A stretch of 64,000 nt of DNA from Nonomuraea purpurea (GCF_042650645.1 NZ_JBHSBI010000002.1:62001-126000), one strand, 5' to 3'. Positions 16,579 through 25,971 are shown, counted from the first letter of the stretch. Notes: generated by a model not told the origin, from the sequence alone. Made by a program: numbers and translations.

Positions 16579-16639
16579 GCGCTCACTGTGCAATCCAGCG
16601 CGGCGTTCGGAAAGGGGATGTTCTCCCCTTTCCGAACGG

Positions 16640-16825
16640 TCACCGATCGCGCAGGGTCTTGCGCCAGTGGAAGCCGCCGGGCAGGTTGACCGACAACGTC
16701 CGGCGGCCGTCGGCCGTGCGTGTCACCCGGAACAGCCGGTTGCCCCAGCTGTGTCCGACACCGCGGCGCGACAGGTTCAGCCGGAACGGGCCTAACTTGA
16801 TCGACTTGCGGTAGCTCCAGCCCAT
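16640..16825 (-). CDS. DUF4236 small protein, copy A
   Basis: A 61-residue basic protein starting MGWSYRKSIKLGPFRLNLS and ending LPGGFHWRKTLRDR, the pattern of the DUF4236 family. The C-terminus is beta-strand-like. It is a paralogue of the gene at 16879-17076. Ribosome-binding-like GGAGGG precedes the ATG. Function unknown. Confidence 0.75.
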   Translation of the reverse strand: MGWSYRKSIKLGPFRLNLSRRGVGHSWGNRLFRVTRTADGRRTLSVNLPGGFHWRKTLRDR

Positions 16826-16878
16826 CGCATTCCCTCCAAGAGATCGCGAAGGCGTTCAGCTACCCGGAAATCCCGGAT

Positions 16879-17076
16879 TTAGTAATGTCCACGGTACTTG
16901 GGGCTTCCGAACGTCTTACCGACGTGGAAGCCGCCGGGCAGGCGCAGGGTCACATGACGGCGTCCGTCGGGGGTGGTCGAGACGTGGAACCGCCGGCCGC
17001 CCATGCCCGAACGGTGGCGCGAAAGGTTGATCCGGAACGGTCCCACCTTGACGGATCTGTTGTAGTGCCAGCCCAA
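16879..17076 (-). CDS. DUF4236 small protein, copy B
   Basis: A 65-residue basic protein (GWHYNRSVKVGPFRINLS at the start, LPGGFHVGKTFG near the end), clearly a paralogue of copy A with about half the residues conserved. The start is taken as TTG 17076 because a strong GGAGGGG lies just before it and the residue context matches the MGW start of copy A. The longer frame to 17202 adds 42 residues without family similarity. The two copies are in tandem and about 50 bp apart. Function unknown. Confidence 0.7.
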   Translation of the reverse strand: MGWHYNRSVKVGPFRINLSRHRSGMGGRRFHVSTTPDGRRHVTLRLPGGFHVGKTFGSPKYRGHY

Positions 17077-17263
17077 TGCCCCTCCTCTGCCGTCATGCGC
17101 TCTACGTTGGACAACGGCCGGCCCGTGGGCTGAGTTCCACCGGCGCACCAAGTGCCACCAGGTGAACACGTTCTCGACGGCGGCGGCCGGGTCACGACTC
17201 ACTTCCGGGCGGTCACCGTTCGCGTAACCCGACCGTAATCAGCGGGGCCCTTGACGGGTCGGT

Positions 17264-17277
17264 TGTTAACGTTCACA
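17264..17277. promoter_or_regulatory. Arabinose-locus operator 1 (before LacI regulator 1)
   Basis: TGTTAACGTTCACA is a pseudo-palindrome with a central CG, the type bound by LacI-family repressors. It lies 28 bp before the GTG of regulator 1, consistent with autoregulation. It matches the sites at 18409, 23048 and 28346. Confidence 0.75.
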
Positions 17278-17305
17278 GTCGGGCCAAGCCAGGAGAGGAG
17301 CACGC

Positions 17306-18319
17306 GTGAGATCCAGCCTGGGACGCCGCCTGCCGGTCATGGCCGACGTGGCCAAGGAGGCCGGGGTGTCGCATCAGACCGTTTCACGCGTGCTCAACGA
17401 CCACCCGAACGTACGCAGCGAAACCCGCGCCCGGGTGCTCGAAGCGATCGACAAGCTCGGCTACCGCCGCAACCTCGTCGCCCGCGCCCTGGTGACCAAG
17501 CACTCCAGAACGCTCGGAGTGGTCAGCTTCGACACCACGCTGTACGGCCCGGCCAGCACGGTCTACGGGATCGAGCGGGCGGCCAGGTCGGCCGGCTATT
17601 TCGTCAGCATCGTCAGCCTCAGGTCCATCGACAGGGCCGGCGTCCGCGACGCCCTCGACTACCTGGCCGACCAGGGCGTGGATGGCATCGTCGTGGTCGC
17701 GCCGCAGCGTTCGGCGGCGCAGGCGCTGGCCGACCTGCCGCTGGGCATCCCCACCGTCGCCGTCGAGGGCGGCGAGGCGGGGGAGGTCTGCGTGGTCTGC
17801 GTCGACCAGGTCGCGGGCGGCAGGCTCGCCACCGAGCACCTGCTGTCGCTGGGCCACGAGACGGTCTGGCACGTCAGCGGCCCTTCCGACTGGCTGGAGG
17901 CAGAAGGGCGCGTGTCCGGGTGGCGGGCCGCGCTGGAGCAGGCGGGCCGCGAGGCCCCGCGCCCGCTCGCCGGGGACTGGAGCCCACGCTCGGGGTATGA
18001 GGCGGGGCGCAGCCTGGCGAGCATGAAGAACGTGACCGCGGTCTTCGTCGCCAACGACCAGATGGCGCTCGGCGTGCTGCGGGCGTTCACCGAGCAGGGG
18101 GTGAGGGTGCCCGAGCAGGTGAGCGTCGTCGGCTTCGACGACATCCCGGAATCGGAGTTCTTCTCGCCGCCGCTCACGACCATCAGACAGGACTTCGACG
18201 CGGTGGGCAGGCACGGCATCGAGGTGCTTGTACGGCAGCTCGAAGGCGGTCATCAGGAACGGGAGCGGCTCGTGGTGCCGCCGACGTTCGTGCATCGGGG
18301 CAGCACGGCACGGGCGTAG
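17306..18319 (+). CDS. LacI-family repressor 1 of the arabinose locus
   Basis: A 337-residue LacI/GalR-type regulator. The helix-turn-helix occupies residues about 12-35 (MADVAKEAGVSHQTVSRVLN), followed by the hinge and a periplasmic-binding-like sugar domain ending in GFDDIPESEFFSPPLTTIRQD. It is strikingly similar to the second regulator at 27276-28292, including an almost identical DNA-binding domain. GTG 17306 is preceded by GGAGAGGAG. An operator lies 28 bp upstream and the ytfQRT-yjfF genes lie downstream. The inducer is probably L-arabinose or a close relative, an inference from the locus. Confidence 0.88.
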   Translation: MRSSLGRRLPVMADVAKEAGVSHQTVSRVLNDHPNVRSETRARVLEAIDKLGYRRNLVARALVTKHSRTLGVVSFDTTLYGPASTVYGIERAARSAGYFVSIVSLRSIDRAGVRDALDYLADQGVDGIVVVAPQRSAAQALADLPLGIPTVAVEGGEAGEVCVVCVDQVAGGRLATEHLLSLGHETVWHVSGPSDWLEAEGRVSGWRAALEQAGREAPRPLAGDWSPRSGYEAGRSLASMKNVTAVFVANDQMALGVLRAFTEQGVRVPEQVSVVGFDDIPESEFFSPPLTTIRQDFDAVGRHGIEVLVRQLEGGHQERERLVVPPTFVHRGSTARA

Positions 18320-18408
18320 GCGCGGACGTCGCGGCCCGCGGTGGTCGCCGGACGCGGCGTGGATCGGACTGGACAGGAAGGCAGGAGGCGCTGACGCCCG
18401 CCCGGGAA

Positions 18409-18422
18409 TGTTAGCGTTCACA
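18409..18422. promoter_or_regulatory. Arabinose-locus operator 2 (before ytfQ)
   Basis: TGTTAGCGTTCACA sits just upstream of the Shine-Dalgarno GAAGGGA and 20 bp before the GTG of ytfQ. It shares the core of the operator family in this locus. Confidence 0.75.
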
Positions 18423-18441
18423 TCAGAAGGGAACCCCCCAC

Positions 18442-19413
18442 GTGTTAAAGAGGATCTCGGCGTTGGTGGTCGCCGGGCTCACCGCGATGTCGGTGACAGC
18501 ATGCGGCTCAGGCAGTGGCGGCAGCGGCGGCGGCGACTCGATCACCATGGGCTTCTCCCAGGTCGGCGCGGAGAGCGGCTGGCGGACCGCGAACACCAAG
18601 TCCGTCCAGGACTCGGCCAAGAACGCGGGCGTCACGCTCAAGTTCTCCGACGCCCAGCAGAAGCAGGAGAACCAGATCAAGGCCATCCGCTCCTACATCC
18701 AGCAGAAGGTGGACGTCATCGCCTTCTCGCCGGTGGTGGAGTCGGGCTGGGACACGGTGCTCAAGGAGGCCAAGGACGCGAAGATCCCGGTCATCCTGAC
18801 CGACCGCGCCGTCGACTCCAAGGACACCTCCCTCTACAAGACCTTCCTCGGCTCGGACTTCGTCGAGGAGGGCAAGAAGGCCGGCCAGTGGCTGGTGGAG
18901 GAGTACAAGGACGCCAAGGACCCGGTCAAGATCGTCGAGCTGCAGGGCACGACCGGCTCGGCCCCGGCCAACGACCGCAAGTCGGGGTTCCAGGAGGTCA
19001 TCGGGGCCGACGCCAAGTTCCAGATCATCGCCTCGCAGACCGGTGACTTCACCCGGGCCAAGGGCAAGGAGGTCATGGAGGCGTTCCTGAAGTCCAACCC
19101 CGACATCGACGTGCTGTATGCCCACAACGACGACATGGGCCTGGGCGCGATCGAGGCCATCGAGGGCGCGGGCAAGGCGCCCGGCAAGGACATCAAGATC
19201 ATCACCGTGGACGCCGTCAAGGACGGCATGCAGGCGCTCGCCGACGGGAAGATCAACTTCATCGTCGAGTGCTCCCCGCTGCTCGGCCCGCAGCTCATGG
19301 ACCTGGCCAAGAAGGTCGTCAAGGGCGAGCAGGTGCAGGCACGGGTGGTGACCGAGGAGACCACGTTCACCCAGGACCAGGCCAAGCAGGTCCTGTCCAC
19401 CCGCCAGTACTGA
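18442..19413 (+). CDS. ytfQ: Sugar-binding lipoprotein, YtfQ type
   Basis: A 323-residue ABC-importer binding protein. The lipoprotein signal ends in SVTAC with the modified Cys at residue 21, and a Gly/Ser linker follows. The mature part begins with GFSQVGAESGWRTANT, the signature of YtfQ (galactofuranose/arabinofuranose binding). Other matching stretches are DAQQKQENQIKAIRS, VELQGTTGSAP, GDFTRAKGKEVMEAFLKS and YAHNDDMGLGAI. It starts at GTG 18442. It is the first gene of a four-gene importer operon under operator 2. In an arabinose locus, L-arabinofuranose is the likeliest substrate, although galactofuranose is the E. coli one. Confidence 0.88.
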   Translation: MLKRISALVVAGLTAMSVTACGSGSGGSGGGDSITMGFSQVGAESGWRTANTKSVQDSAKNAGVTLKFSDAQQKQENQIKAIRSYIQQKVDVIAFSPVVESGWDTVLKEAKDAKIPVILTDRAVDSKDTSLYKTFLGSDFVEEGKKAGQWLVEEYKDAKDPVKIVELQGTTGSAPANDRKSGFQEVIGADAKFQIIASQTGDFTRAKGKEVMEAFLKSNPDIDVLYAHNDDMGLGAIEAIEGAGKAPGKDIKIITVDAVKDGMQALADGKINFIVECSPLLGPQLMDLAKKVVKGEQVQARVVTEETTFTQDQAKQVLSTRQY

Positions 19414-19471
19414 CCAGGCGACCGGGCCGGTCCGCGGGTCGGCCCGGTCTTCGACGGAAGGGAAGAGGCCG

Positions 19472-20983
19472 ATGGCCGTACCCCCGCCGGTCCTGACGAT
19501 GAGCGGGATCGGCAAGCAGTTCCCGGGCGTGCGGGCCCTGGACGGCGTGGACCTGCGACTGCTGCCGGGCGAGGTGCACGCGCTCATGGGAGAGAACGGC
19601 GCGGGCAAGTCCACCCTGATCAAGGTGCTCACCGGCGTCCACCCCGCCGACACGGGCACGATCGAGCTGGGCGGCGCGCCCGTCGCCTTCGGCAGCCCCC
19701 TGGAGGCGCAGCAGGCCGGTATCAGCACCGTCTACCAGGAGGTCAACCTCTGCGCGAACCTCTCGGTCGCCGAGAACATCTTCATCGGCCGCGAGCCGCG
19801 CCGCCTCGGGCGCATCGACTGGAAACGCATGCGGGCCAGGGCGGGCGAGCTGCTGTCGCGGCTGGAACTGAGCCTGGACGTCTCCGCGCCGCTGTCGTCC
19901 TACTCCCTGGCCATCCAGCAGATGGTGGCCATCGCGCGGGCCGTCGACGTCGACGCCCGCGTGCTCATCCTGGACGAGCCCACCTCCAGCCTCGACGCCG
20001 ATGAGGTCGAGCAGCTCTTCAGGGTGATGCGCCGGCTGAAGGAGGAGGGCATCGCCATCCTGTTCGTCTCCCACTTCCTCGACCAGATCTACGAGATCTC
20101 GGACCGGATGACGGTGCTGCGCAACGGCCGGCTCGTCGGCGAGTACCCGACGCGGGAGCTCCCGCAGGTCGAGCTGGTGGCCAAGATGATCGGCCAGGAG
20201 CTGGCCGCGCTCGAACGCATCCACGGCGCGGCCAAGGTCTTCGACCGTCCGCTGGTCGAGGCGCGCGAGCTGGGCCGGGCCGGGGCCATCGAGCCGTTCA
20301 CCATGACCGTCCACGAGGGCGAGGTCGTGGGCCTGGCCGGGCTGCTCGGCTCCGGGCGTACGGAGATCGCCCGGCTGCTGTTCGGCGCCGACCACGCAGG
20401 CACGGGCGAGATCACGATCGGCGGCGCGCCGGTCTCGCTGCGCACGCCGCGCGCGGCCATGAACCACAAGATCGCCTTCTGCTCGGAGAACCGCAAGGAG
20501 GACGGGCTCGTCCCCGACCTCACCGTGCGCGAGAACATCATCCTGGCCCTGCAGGCCACCAGGGGCTGGACCAGGCCGGTGCCGCGCGAGCAGCAGGACG
20601 AGCTGGTCGGCCGGTACATCAAGGCGTTGAAGATCAGCCCGCCCAACCCCGAGCACCTGGTACGCAACCTCAGCGGCGGCAACCAGCAGAAGGTCGTGCT
20701 GGCGAGGTGGCTGATCCTCGCGCCCCGGCTGCTGATCCTGGACGAACCCACCCGCGGCATCGACGTCGGCGCCAAGACCGAGATCCAGCGCCTGGTCGCG
20801 GAGCTGTCCGACGGCGGCATGGCGGTGCTGTTCATCTCCGCCGAGCTGGAGGAGGTGCTGCGGCTCAGCCACAAGATCGAGGTGCTGCGCGACCGGCGGC
20901 TGGTGGCCGAACTGCCCAACGACGACGAGCTGACGACGGACGTGCTCATGGAGACGATCGCGAGCGGAGGCCGGGCCTCATGA
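19472..20983 (+). CDS. ytfR: Sugar ABC transporter ATPase, YtfR type
   Basis: A 503-residue double-ABC ATPase of the carbohydrate type (CUT2). The first cassette has Walker A GENGAGKSTLIK near residue 40 and Walker B LILDEPTSSLD near 165. The second cassette has the degenerate P-loop GLLGSGRTEIARL and the strong signature LSGGNQQKV. It powers the two permeases YtfT and YjfF. A purine-rich GGAAGAGG lies before the ATG. The stop overlaps the ytfT ATG by 4 bp (ATGA). Confidence 0.9.
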   Translation: MAVPPPVLTMSGIGKQFPGVRALDGVDLRLLPGEVHALMGENGAGKSTLIKVLTGVHPADTGTIELGGAPVAFGSPLEAQQAGISTVYQEVNLCANLSVAENIFIGREPRRLGRIDWKRMRARAGELLSRLELSLDVSAPLSSYSLAIQQMVAIARAVDVDARVLILDEPTSSLDADEVEQLFRVMRRLKEEGIAILFVSHFLDQIYEISDRMTVLRNGRLVGEYPTRELPQVELVAKMIGQELAALERIHGAAKVFDRPLVEARELGRAGAIEPFTMTVHEGEVVGLAGLLGSGRTEIARLLFGADHAGTGEITIGGAPVSLRTPRAAMNHKIAFCSENRKEDGLVPDLTVRENIILALQATRGWTRPVPREQQDELVGRYIKALKISPPNPEHLVRNLSGGNQQKVVLARWLILAPRLLILDEPTRGIDVGAKTEIQRLVAELSDGGMAVLFISAELEEVLRLSHKIEVLRDRRLVAELPNDDELTTDVLMETIASGGRAS

Positions 20984-22005
20984 GACGGCTGCTCTGGCCG
21001 GTGGTGGTCCTGTTACTGCTGCTGGCGCTGAACGTGTTCTTCACGCCCGGCTTCTTCTCGATCCAGGTCAGGCAGGGCCACCTGTACGGCAGCCTGATCG
21101 ACATCCTCCGCTTCGGCGCGCCGTTGATCCTCGTCTCGCTGGGGATGACGCTGGTCATCGCGACGGGCGGCATCGACCTGTCGGTCGGCTCGGTGGTGGC
21201 GATCTCGGGCGCGCTGGCGTGCCTGCAGATCAGCCAGGACGCCGGCGTGTTCACCGCCGTGGCCGCGGCGCTCGGGCTCTGCCTGCTGCTGGGGGCGTGG
21301 AACGGGTTCCTGGTCGCGGGCGTCGGCATCCAGCCGATCATCGCCACGCTCATCCTCATGGTGGGCGGACGCGGCCTGGCCCAGCTCATCACCGGCGGCC
21401 AGATCATCACCGTCAACAGCCCGGCGTACAAGGTGATCGGCGGCGGCTACCTGCTGACCGTGCCGTTCGGCATCCTGATCGTGATCGCCGTGCTGGCCGT
21501 CACCGCCTTCCTGACGCGGCGGCTGGCGCTGGGCATGCTGATCGAGTCGGTCGGCGGCAACGCCGAGGCGAGCCGGCTGGCGGGCATCAGGGCGCGCGGG
21601 ATCATCATCATGGTGTACGCCTTCGCCGCCCTGTGCGCGGGCGTCGCCGGGCTCATGATCAGCTCGAACGTCTCCAGCGCCGACGGCAACAACGCCGGCC
21701 TGTGGATCGAGCTGGACGCCATCCTGGCCGTCGTGATCGGCGGCACCTCGTTGTCCGGCGGGCGGTTCTCGCTCGGCGGGACCGTGCTGGGGGCGCTCAT
21801 CATCCAGACGCTCACCACGACGATCTACTCGATCGGGGTGCCGCCGGAGACGACGCTGCTGTTCAAGGCGCTGGTGGTGACGGCGGTCTGCCTGATCCAG
21901 TCGCCGTCGTTCCGCGAAAAGCTCTTCCGCCGGCGTCCGTCGCCCCCGAACCCACCGAGTCAGAAGAAAGTCCGAGAAGAGGCGGGAGCGGCTTGTGGTG
22001 ACTGA
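20980..22005 (+). CDS. ytfT: Sugar ABC permease, YtfT type
   Basis: A 341-residue CUT2 permease with about eight to ten membrane segments. The conserved loop GMTLVIATGGIDLSVGSVVA is near residue 50 and the EAA-like region RLAGIRARG near 200. The C-terminal cytoplasmic tail is basic (REKLFRRRPS). The ATG overlaps the ytfR stop codon. The frame open upstream to 20707 lies inside ytfR and is not used. It pairs with YjfF to form the channel. Confidence 0.9.
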   Translation: MRRLLWPVVVLLLLLALNVFFTPGFFSIQVRQGHLYGSLIDILRFGAPLILVSLGMTLVIATGGIDLSVGSVVAISGALACLQISQDAGVFTAVAAALGLCLLLGAWNGFLVAGVGIQPIIATLILMVGGRGLAQLITGGQIITVNSPAYKVIGGGYLLTVPFGILIVIAVLAVTAFLTRRLALGMLIESVGGNAEASRLAGIRARGIIIMVYAFAALCAGVAGLMISSNVSSADGNNAGLWIELDAILAVVIGGTSLSGGRFSLGGTVLGALIIQTLTTTIYSIGVPPETTLLFKALVVTAVCLIQSPSFREKLFRRRPSPPNPPSQKKVREEAGAACGD

Positions 22006-22987
22006 GCGCGTGAGTGCGTTCACGGTGGGGCGGGTGCCGGCCAAGTACCTGCCGGTCCTGGTGACCGGGTGCCTGTTCGTGGCGATGTTCGTGGTCGGCG
22101 GGATCCGTTATGAGGGGTTCGCCAGCGGCCAGGTGATACTCAACGTCTTCATCGACAACGCCTTCCTGCTGGTCGTGGCGGTCGGGATGACGTTCGTGAT
22201 CCTCACCGGGGGCATCGACCTGTCGGTGGGTTCGGTGGTGGCGCTGTCGACGATGATCTCGGCCGGCCTCATGGCGGGGCCGGGGTGGCCGCCGTACCTG
22301 GTGATCGCTCTGGTGCTGGTCATCGGGTCGGGGCTGGGGCTGGTGATGGGGTACATCGTCCACGCCTTCGACATCCAGCCGTTCATCGTGACGCTGGCGG
22401 GCATGTTCCTGGCCAGGGGGCTGTGTTACACGATCGGGACGGACTCGATCCCGATCGAGGATCCCATGTTCACGGCGTTCGCGCAGACGCGGATCGACCT
22501 GTTCGCCGATCTGTGGATATCACCGAGCGTGATCGTCGCCGTGGTGGTCGTCCTGGTGGCGGCGTACGTGCTGCACTACACGCGCCTGGGCCGGTCGGTC
22601 TACGCGACGGGCGGCAGCGAGCAGTCGGCGCTGCTGATGGGCCTGCCCGTGGGGCGGACGAAGATCACGGTCTACACGATCAGCGGGTTCTGTTCCGCGC
22701 TCGGTGGAGTGTTGCTCTCCTTCTACATGCTCTCGGGTTACGGGCTGCACGCCGTGGGAATGGAGTTGGACGCGATCGCGGCGGTGGTGATCGGCGGCAC
22801 GCTGTTGACCGGCGGCAGCGGCTTCCTGTTCGGCACCGTGCTCGGGGTGCTCGTGCTCGGACTGATCCAGACGGTCATCAGCTTTGAAGGGACATTGTCC
22901 TCATGGTGGACCAAGATCTTCATCGGAATGTTGCTCTTCGTCTTCATCCTGCTACAGCGCCTGTTCTCGGCCCGATCGCGCCGCTGA
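21995..22987 (+). CDS. yjfF: Sugar ABC permease, YjfF type
   Basis: A 330-residue CUT2 permease, the second half of the channel. The conserved GMTFVILTGGIDLSVGSVVA is near residue 65, and DIQPFIVTLAGMFLARGLCY and YTIGTDSIPIED match YjfF rather than YtfT. GTG 21995 (or GTG 21998) gives an 11-bp overlap with ytfT. It is the last gene of the ytfQRT-yjfF operon. Confidence 0.88.
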   Translation: MVTERVSAFTVGRVPAKYLPVLVTGCLFVAMFVVGGIRYEGFASGQVILNVFIDNAFLLVVAVGMTFVILTGGIDLSVGSVVALSTMISAGLMAGPGWPPYLVIALVLVIGSGLGLVMGYIVHAFDIQPFIVTLAGMFLARGLCYTIGTDSIPIEDPMFTAFAQTRIDLFADLWISPSVIVAVVVVLVAAYVLHYTRLGRSVYATGGSEQSALLMGLPVGRTKITVYTISGFCSALGGVLLSFYMLSGYGLHAVGMELDAIAAVVIGGTLLTGGSGFLFGTVLGVLVLGLIQTVISFEGTLSSWWTKIFIGMLLFVFILLQRLFSARSRR

Positions 22988-23034
22988 GCTGGGCGAAAGT
23001 TACGTGAAAGTTTCCGGTCGGTTATCCGCGACCG

Positions 23035-23063
23035 TTGACATGGAAGTTGTTAGCGATAACAAT
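23035..23063 (+). promoter_or_regulatory. Promoter of the ChvE-type importer operon
   Basis: TTGACA at 23035-23040 and AACAAT at 23058-23063 are 17 bp apart, and operator 3 (23048-23061) sits between and over them. The leader to the chvE ATG is about 130 nt. Confidence 0.5.
23048..23061. promoter_or_regulatory. Arabinose-locus operator 3 (before the ChvE-type gene)
   Basis: TGTTAGCGATAACA is the most symmetrical of the four sites. It lies within the promoter spacer/-10 region, where a bound repressor would exclude RNA polymerase. Confidence 0.78.
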
Positions 23064-23201
23064 CGGCGGAAGCGAACGCGAATCTTGTTCTAGTTCATCA
23101 CGTTCAGTGATCGAATCCTTCGCTATCGGCAGCAGTTCGCGTCCACGCACTGCGAGCTGTCCGCTGCGCGTTAGCGCGATCCCCATCGCAAGGAGATTGA
23201 C

Positions 23202-24320
23202 ATGAGGTTGGGACGAATCGGGGGCGTGGTGTCCGCCCTCGCGCTCGCCGCGACGATGACGGCCTGTGGTTCGAGCACGAAAACCGTCGACGCCGAGGCC
23301 TCCTCCTCGGCCGCCGCCGGTAACGCGGGCGCCCTGATCGGCGTCACCATGCCCACCAAGTCGTCGGAGCGCTGGATCCACGACGGCGACAACGTCAAGC
23401 AGCAGCTCGAGAAGCTCGGCTACAAGGTCGACCTCCAGTACGCCGAGAACGACATCCCGACGCAGGCCAACCAGATCGAGAACCAGATCACCAAGGGCGC
23501 CAAGCTCCTGATCATCGCCTCGATCGACGGCACGGCCATCACCTCCCAGCTCCAGCAGGCGGCCGACGCCAAGATCCCGGTCATCGCCTACGACCGGCTG
23601 ATCCGCAAGAGCCCGAACGTCGACTACTACGCCACGTTCGACAACTTCAAGGTCGGCGTGCAGCAGGCGACCTCGCTGGTCAAGGGCCTCGGCGTCGAGG
23701 AGGGCAAGAAGGGCCCGTTCAACGTCGAGCTGTTCGGCGGCTCGCCCGACGACAACAACGCCACGTTCTTCTGGGAAGGCGCCATGTCGGTGCTGAAGCC
23801 GAAGATCGACGACGGCACCCTGGTCGTCAAGAGCGGCCAGACCGACTTCAAGACCGCCGCCATCCTTCGGTGGGACCCGGCCACCGCGCAGAAGCGCATG
23901 GAGGACATCCTCACCAAGACCTACACCGGCGGCACCAAGGTGGACGGCGTGCTCTCCCCGTACGACGGCCTGTCCATCGGCATCCTGTCGGCGCTGAAGA
24001 GCTCCGGCTACGGCACCAGCGGCCAGCCCTACCCGGTCGTGACCGGCCAGGACGCCGAGCTCGCCTCGGTCAAGTCGATCATCGCCGACGAGCAGTACTC
24101 CACGATCTTCAAGGACACCCGCAAGCTCGCCGAGCAGACCGTGAAGATGGCCGACGCCGTCCTCAAGGGCGGCCAGCCCGAGGTGAACAACACCAAGGAC
24201 TACGACAACGGCAACAAGGTCGTCCCGTCGTACCTGCTCGACCCGGTGATCGTCGACAAGGGCAACTACAAGGACGTCATCATCGGCGGCAACTACTACA
24301 CCGAGGACCAGCTCAAGTAA
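23202..24320 (+). CDS. chvE: Multiple-sugar-binding lipoprotein, ChvE type
   Basis: A 372-residue binding protein with a lipoprotein signal (box MTAC, Cys at about 23) and a Ser/Ala linker. The mature part carries ChvE/XylF hallmarks: GVTMPTKSSERWIHDG, YAENDIPTQANQIENQI, IAYDRLIRKSPNVDYYATFDN and VTGQDAELASVKSII. ChvE proteins bind L-arabinose, D-xylose, glucose and galactose in the pyranose form. AAGGAG precedes the ATG. It is the first gene of a transporter operon with mmsA/gguA and gguB, and a stable hairpin at 24331-24353 follows it, as is common after abundant binding-protein genes. Confidence 0.9.
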   Translation: MRLGRIGGVVSALALAATMTACGSSTKTVDAEASSSAAAGNAGALIGVTMPTKSSERWIHDGDNVKQQLEKLGYKVDLQYAENDIPTQANQIENQITKGAKLLIIASIDGTAITSQLQQAADAKIPVIAYDRLIRKSPNVDYYATFDNFKVGVQQATSLVKGLGVEEGKKGPFNVELFGGSPDDNNATFFWEGAMSVLKPKIDDGTLVVKSGQTDFKTAAILRWDPATAQKRMEDILTKTYTGGTKVDGVLSPYDGLSIGILSALKSSGYGTSGQPYPVVTGQDAELASVKSIIADEQYSTIFKDTRKLAEQTVKMADAVLKGGQPEVNNTKDYDNGNKVVPSYLLDPVIVDKGNYKDVIIGGNYYTEDQLK

Positions 24321-24330
24321 CGGCACCGGC

Positions 24331-24353
24331 CCCGGGGATCGCCGGTCCCCGGG
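24331..24353 (+). other. Intercistronic hairpin after the binding-protein gene
   Basis: CCCGGGGA and TCCCCGGG form a perfect 8-bp stem around a 7-nt loop, without a T-run. Such a hairpin may protect the upstream binding-protein mRNA, raising it above the downstream transporter genes. Confidence 0.5.
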
Positions 24354-24436
24354 ACTCCCGGGCAAGCACGTTCCCGGGGCCGCCGCCGGAAACCCGCGCC
24401 TGATCCGCGGATTTCTTCTTTATGAGCGAGGGGCAC

Positions 24437-25966
24437 ATGACCGAGCACATCCTGCGGATGAGCGGGATCACCAAGACCTTCCCCGGCGTCAAGGCGCTGC
24501 AGGACGTCAACCTGTCCGTACGCCGGGGCGAGATCCACGCGATCTGCGGCGAGAACGGCGCGGGCAAGTCGACGCTGATGAAGGTGCTGTCCGGGGTCTA
24601 CCCGCACGGCGACTACGAGGGCGAGATCACCTTCGAGGGCAGGATCTGCGAGTTCGGCGGCATCCGCGACAGCGAGCACGCCGGCATCGTCATCATCCAC
24701 CAGGAGCTGGCGCTCAGCCCGCAACTGTCGATCGCCGAGAACATCTTCCTGGGCAACGAGCGCGCCAGGCGCGGCTTCATCGACTGGAACCGCACCAACT
24801 TCGAGGCCGCCGAGCTGATGAAGCGGGTCGGCCTGCGCGAGAACCCGACCACCCCGATCGCGGACATCGGCGTGGGCAAGCAGCAGCTCGTGGAGATCGC
24901 CAAGGCGCTGTCGAAGGAGGTGCGGCTGCTCATCCTCGACGAGCCGACCGCCGCGCTCAACGACGACGACTCCGCCCACCTGCTCGACCTGCTGCGCGGG
25001 CTGCGTGACGAGGGCATCACCTGCGTGATCATCTCGCACAAGCTGAACGAGGTCATCGCGATCGCCGACTCCGTCACGATCATCCGCGACGGCCGGACGA
25101 TCGAAACCCTCGATATGGCGGCCGACGCCGTCACCGAGGACCGCATCATCTCCGGCATGGTCGGGCGGGCCCTCGACAACCGTTTCCCGCCGCACGAGCC
25201 GACGATCGGTGAGGAGGTGCTGCGGATCGAGGACTGGACGGTCTACAGCCCCAGCCAGCCCGGCAGGAAGGTGGTCGACAACGCCGCGCTCTCGCTGCGC
25301 CGAGGGGAGATCGTGGGCCTGGCGGGCCTGATGGGCGCCGGGCGTACCGAGCTGGCGATGAGCGTGTTCGGGCGCACGTACGGCGTGCACATCTCCGGCA
25401 AGATCTTCAAGGACGGCAAGCCGGTCGAGATCCGCAACGTGCAGGACGCGATCAGGCACGGCATCGCCTACGCCACCGAGGACCGCAAGAGGTACGGGCT
25501 CAACCTCATCGAGGACGTCAAGCGCAACATCAGCGCGGCCGGGCTGAAGGGCCTGTCGAGCCGGGGCTGGGTCAACGAGCACGAGGAGTACCGGGTCGCC
25601 GAGCGCTTCCACAAGAGCATGAACATCAAGGCGCCCAGCGTGTCGAGCATCGTCGGCAAGCTCAGCGGCGGCAACCAGCAGAAGGTCGTGCTGTCCAAGT
25701 GGATCCTGACCGAGCCGGACGTGCTCATCCTCGACGAGCCCACCCGCGGCATCGACGTCGGCGCCAAGTACGAGATCTACACGATCATCAACCGCCTGGC
25801 CGACCAGGGCAAGGCGGTTCTGGTGATCTCCTCTGAGTTGCCTGAGCTGCTGGGCCTGTGCGACCGCATCTACACACTCTCCGAAGGTCGCATCACCGGC
25901 GAGGTGCCTCGCCGGGACGCCACGCAGGAGAACCTCATGCACCTCATGACCAAGGGACAGGAGTAG
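24437..25966 (+). CDS. gguA: Sugar ABC transporter ATPase, GguA/XylG type
   Basis: A 509-residue double-ABC ATPase of the CUT2 group. The first P-loop is GENGAGKSTLMK near residue 40 and Walker B is LILDEPTAALN near 170. The second cassette has GLMGAGRTELAM and the signature LSGGNQQKVVLSKW, with LILDEPTRGIDVG. The N-terminus ILRMSGITKTFPGVKAL matches GguA/MmsA. ATG 24437 is preferred to ATG 24422 because GAGGGG precedes it and it gives the usual family start. The insert with EHEEYR (near 400) is family-typical. Confidence 0.9.
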   Translation: MTEHILRMSGITKTFPGVKALQDVNLSVRRGEIHAICGENGAGKSTLMKVLSGVYPHGDYEGEITFEGRICEFGGIRDSEHAGIVIIHQELALSPQLSIAENIFLGNERARRGFIDWNRTNFEAAELMKRVGLRENPTTPIADIGVGKQQLVEIAKALSKEVRLLILDEPTAALNDDDSAHLLDLLRGLRDEGITCVIISHKLNEVIAIADSVTIIRDGRTIETLDMAADAVTEDRIISGMVGRALDNRFPPHEPTIGEEVLRIEDWTVYSPSQPGRKVVDNAALSLRRGEIVGLAGLMGAGRTELAMSVFGRTYGVHISGKIFKDGKPVEIRNVQDAIRHGIAYATEDRKRYGLNLIEDVKRNISAAGLKGLSSRGWVNEHEEYRVAERFHKSMNIKAPSVSSIVGKLSGGNQQKVVLSKWILTEPDVLILDEPTRGIDVGAKYEIYTIINRLADQGKAVLVISSELPELLGLCDRIYTLSEGRITGEVPRRDATQENLMHLMTKGQE

Positions 25967-25971
25967 CTCTG

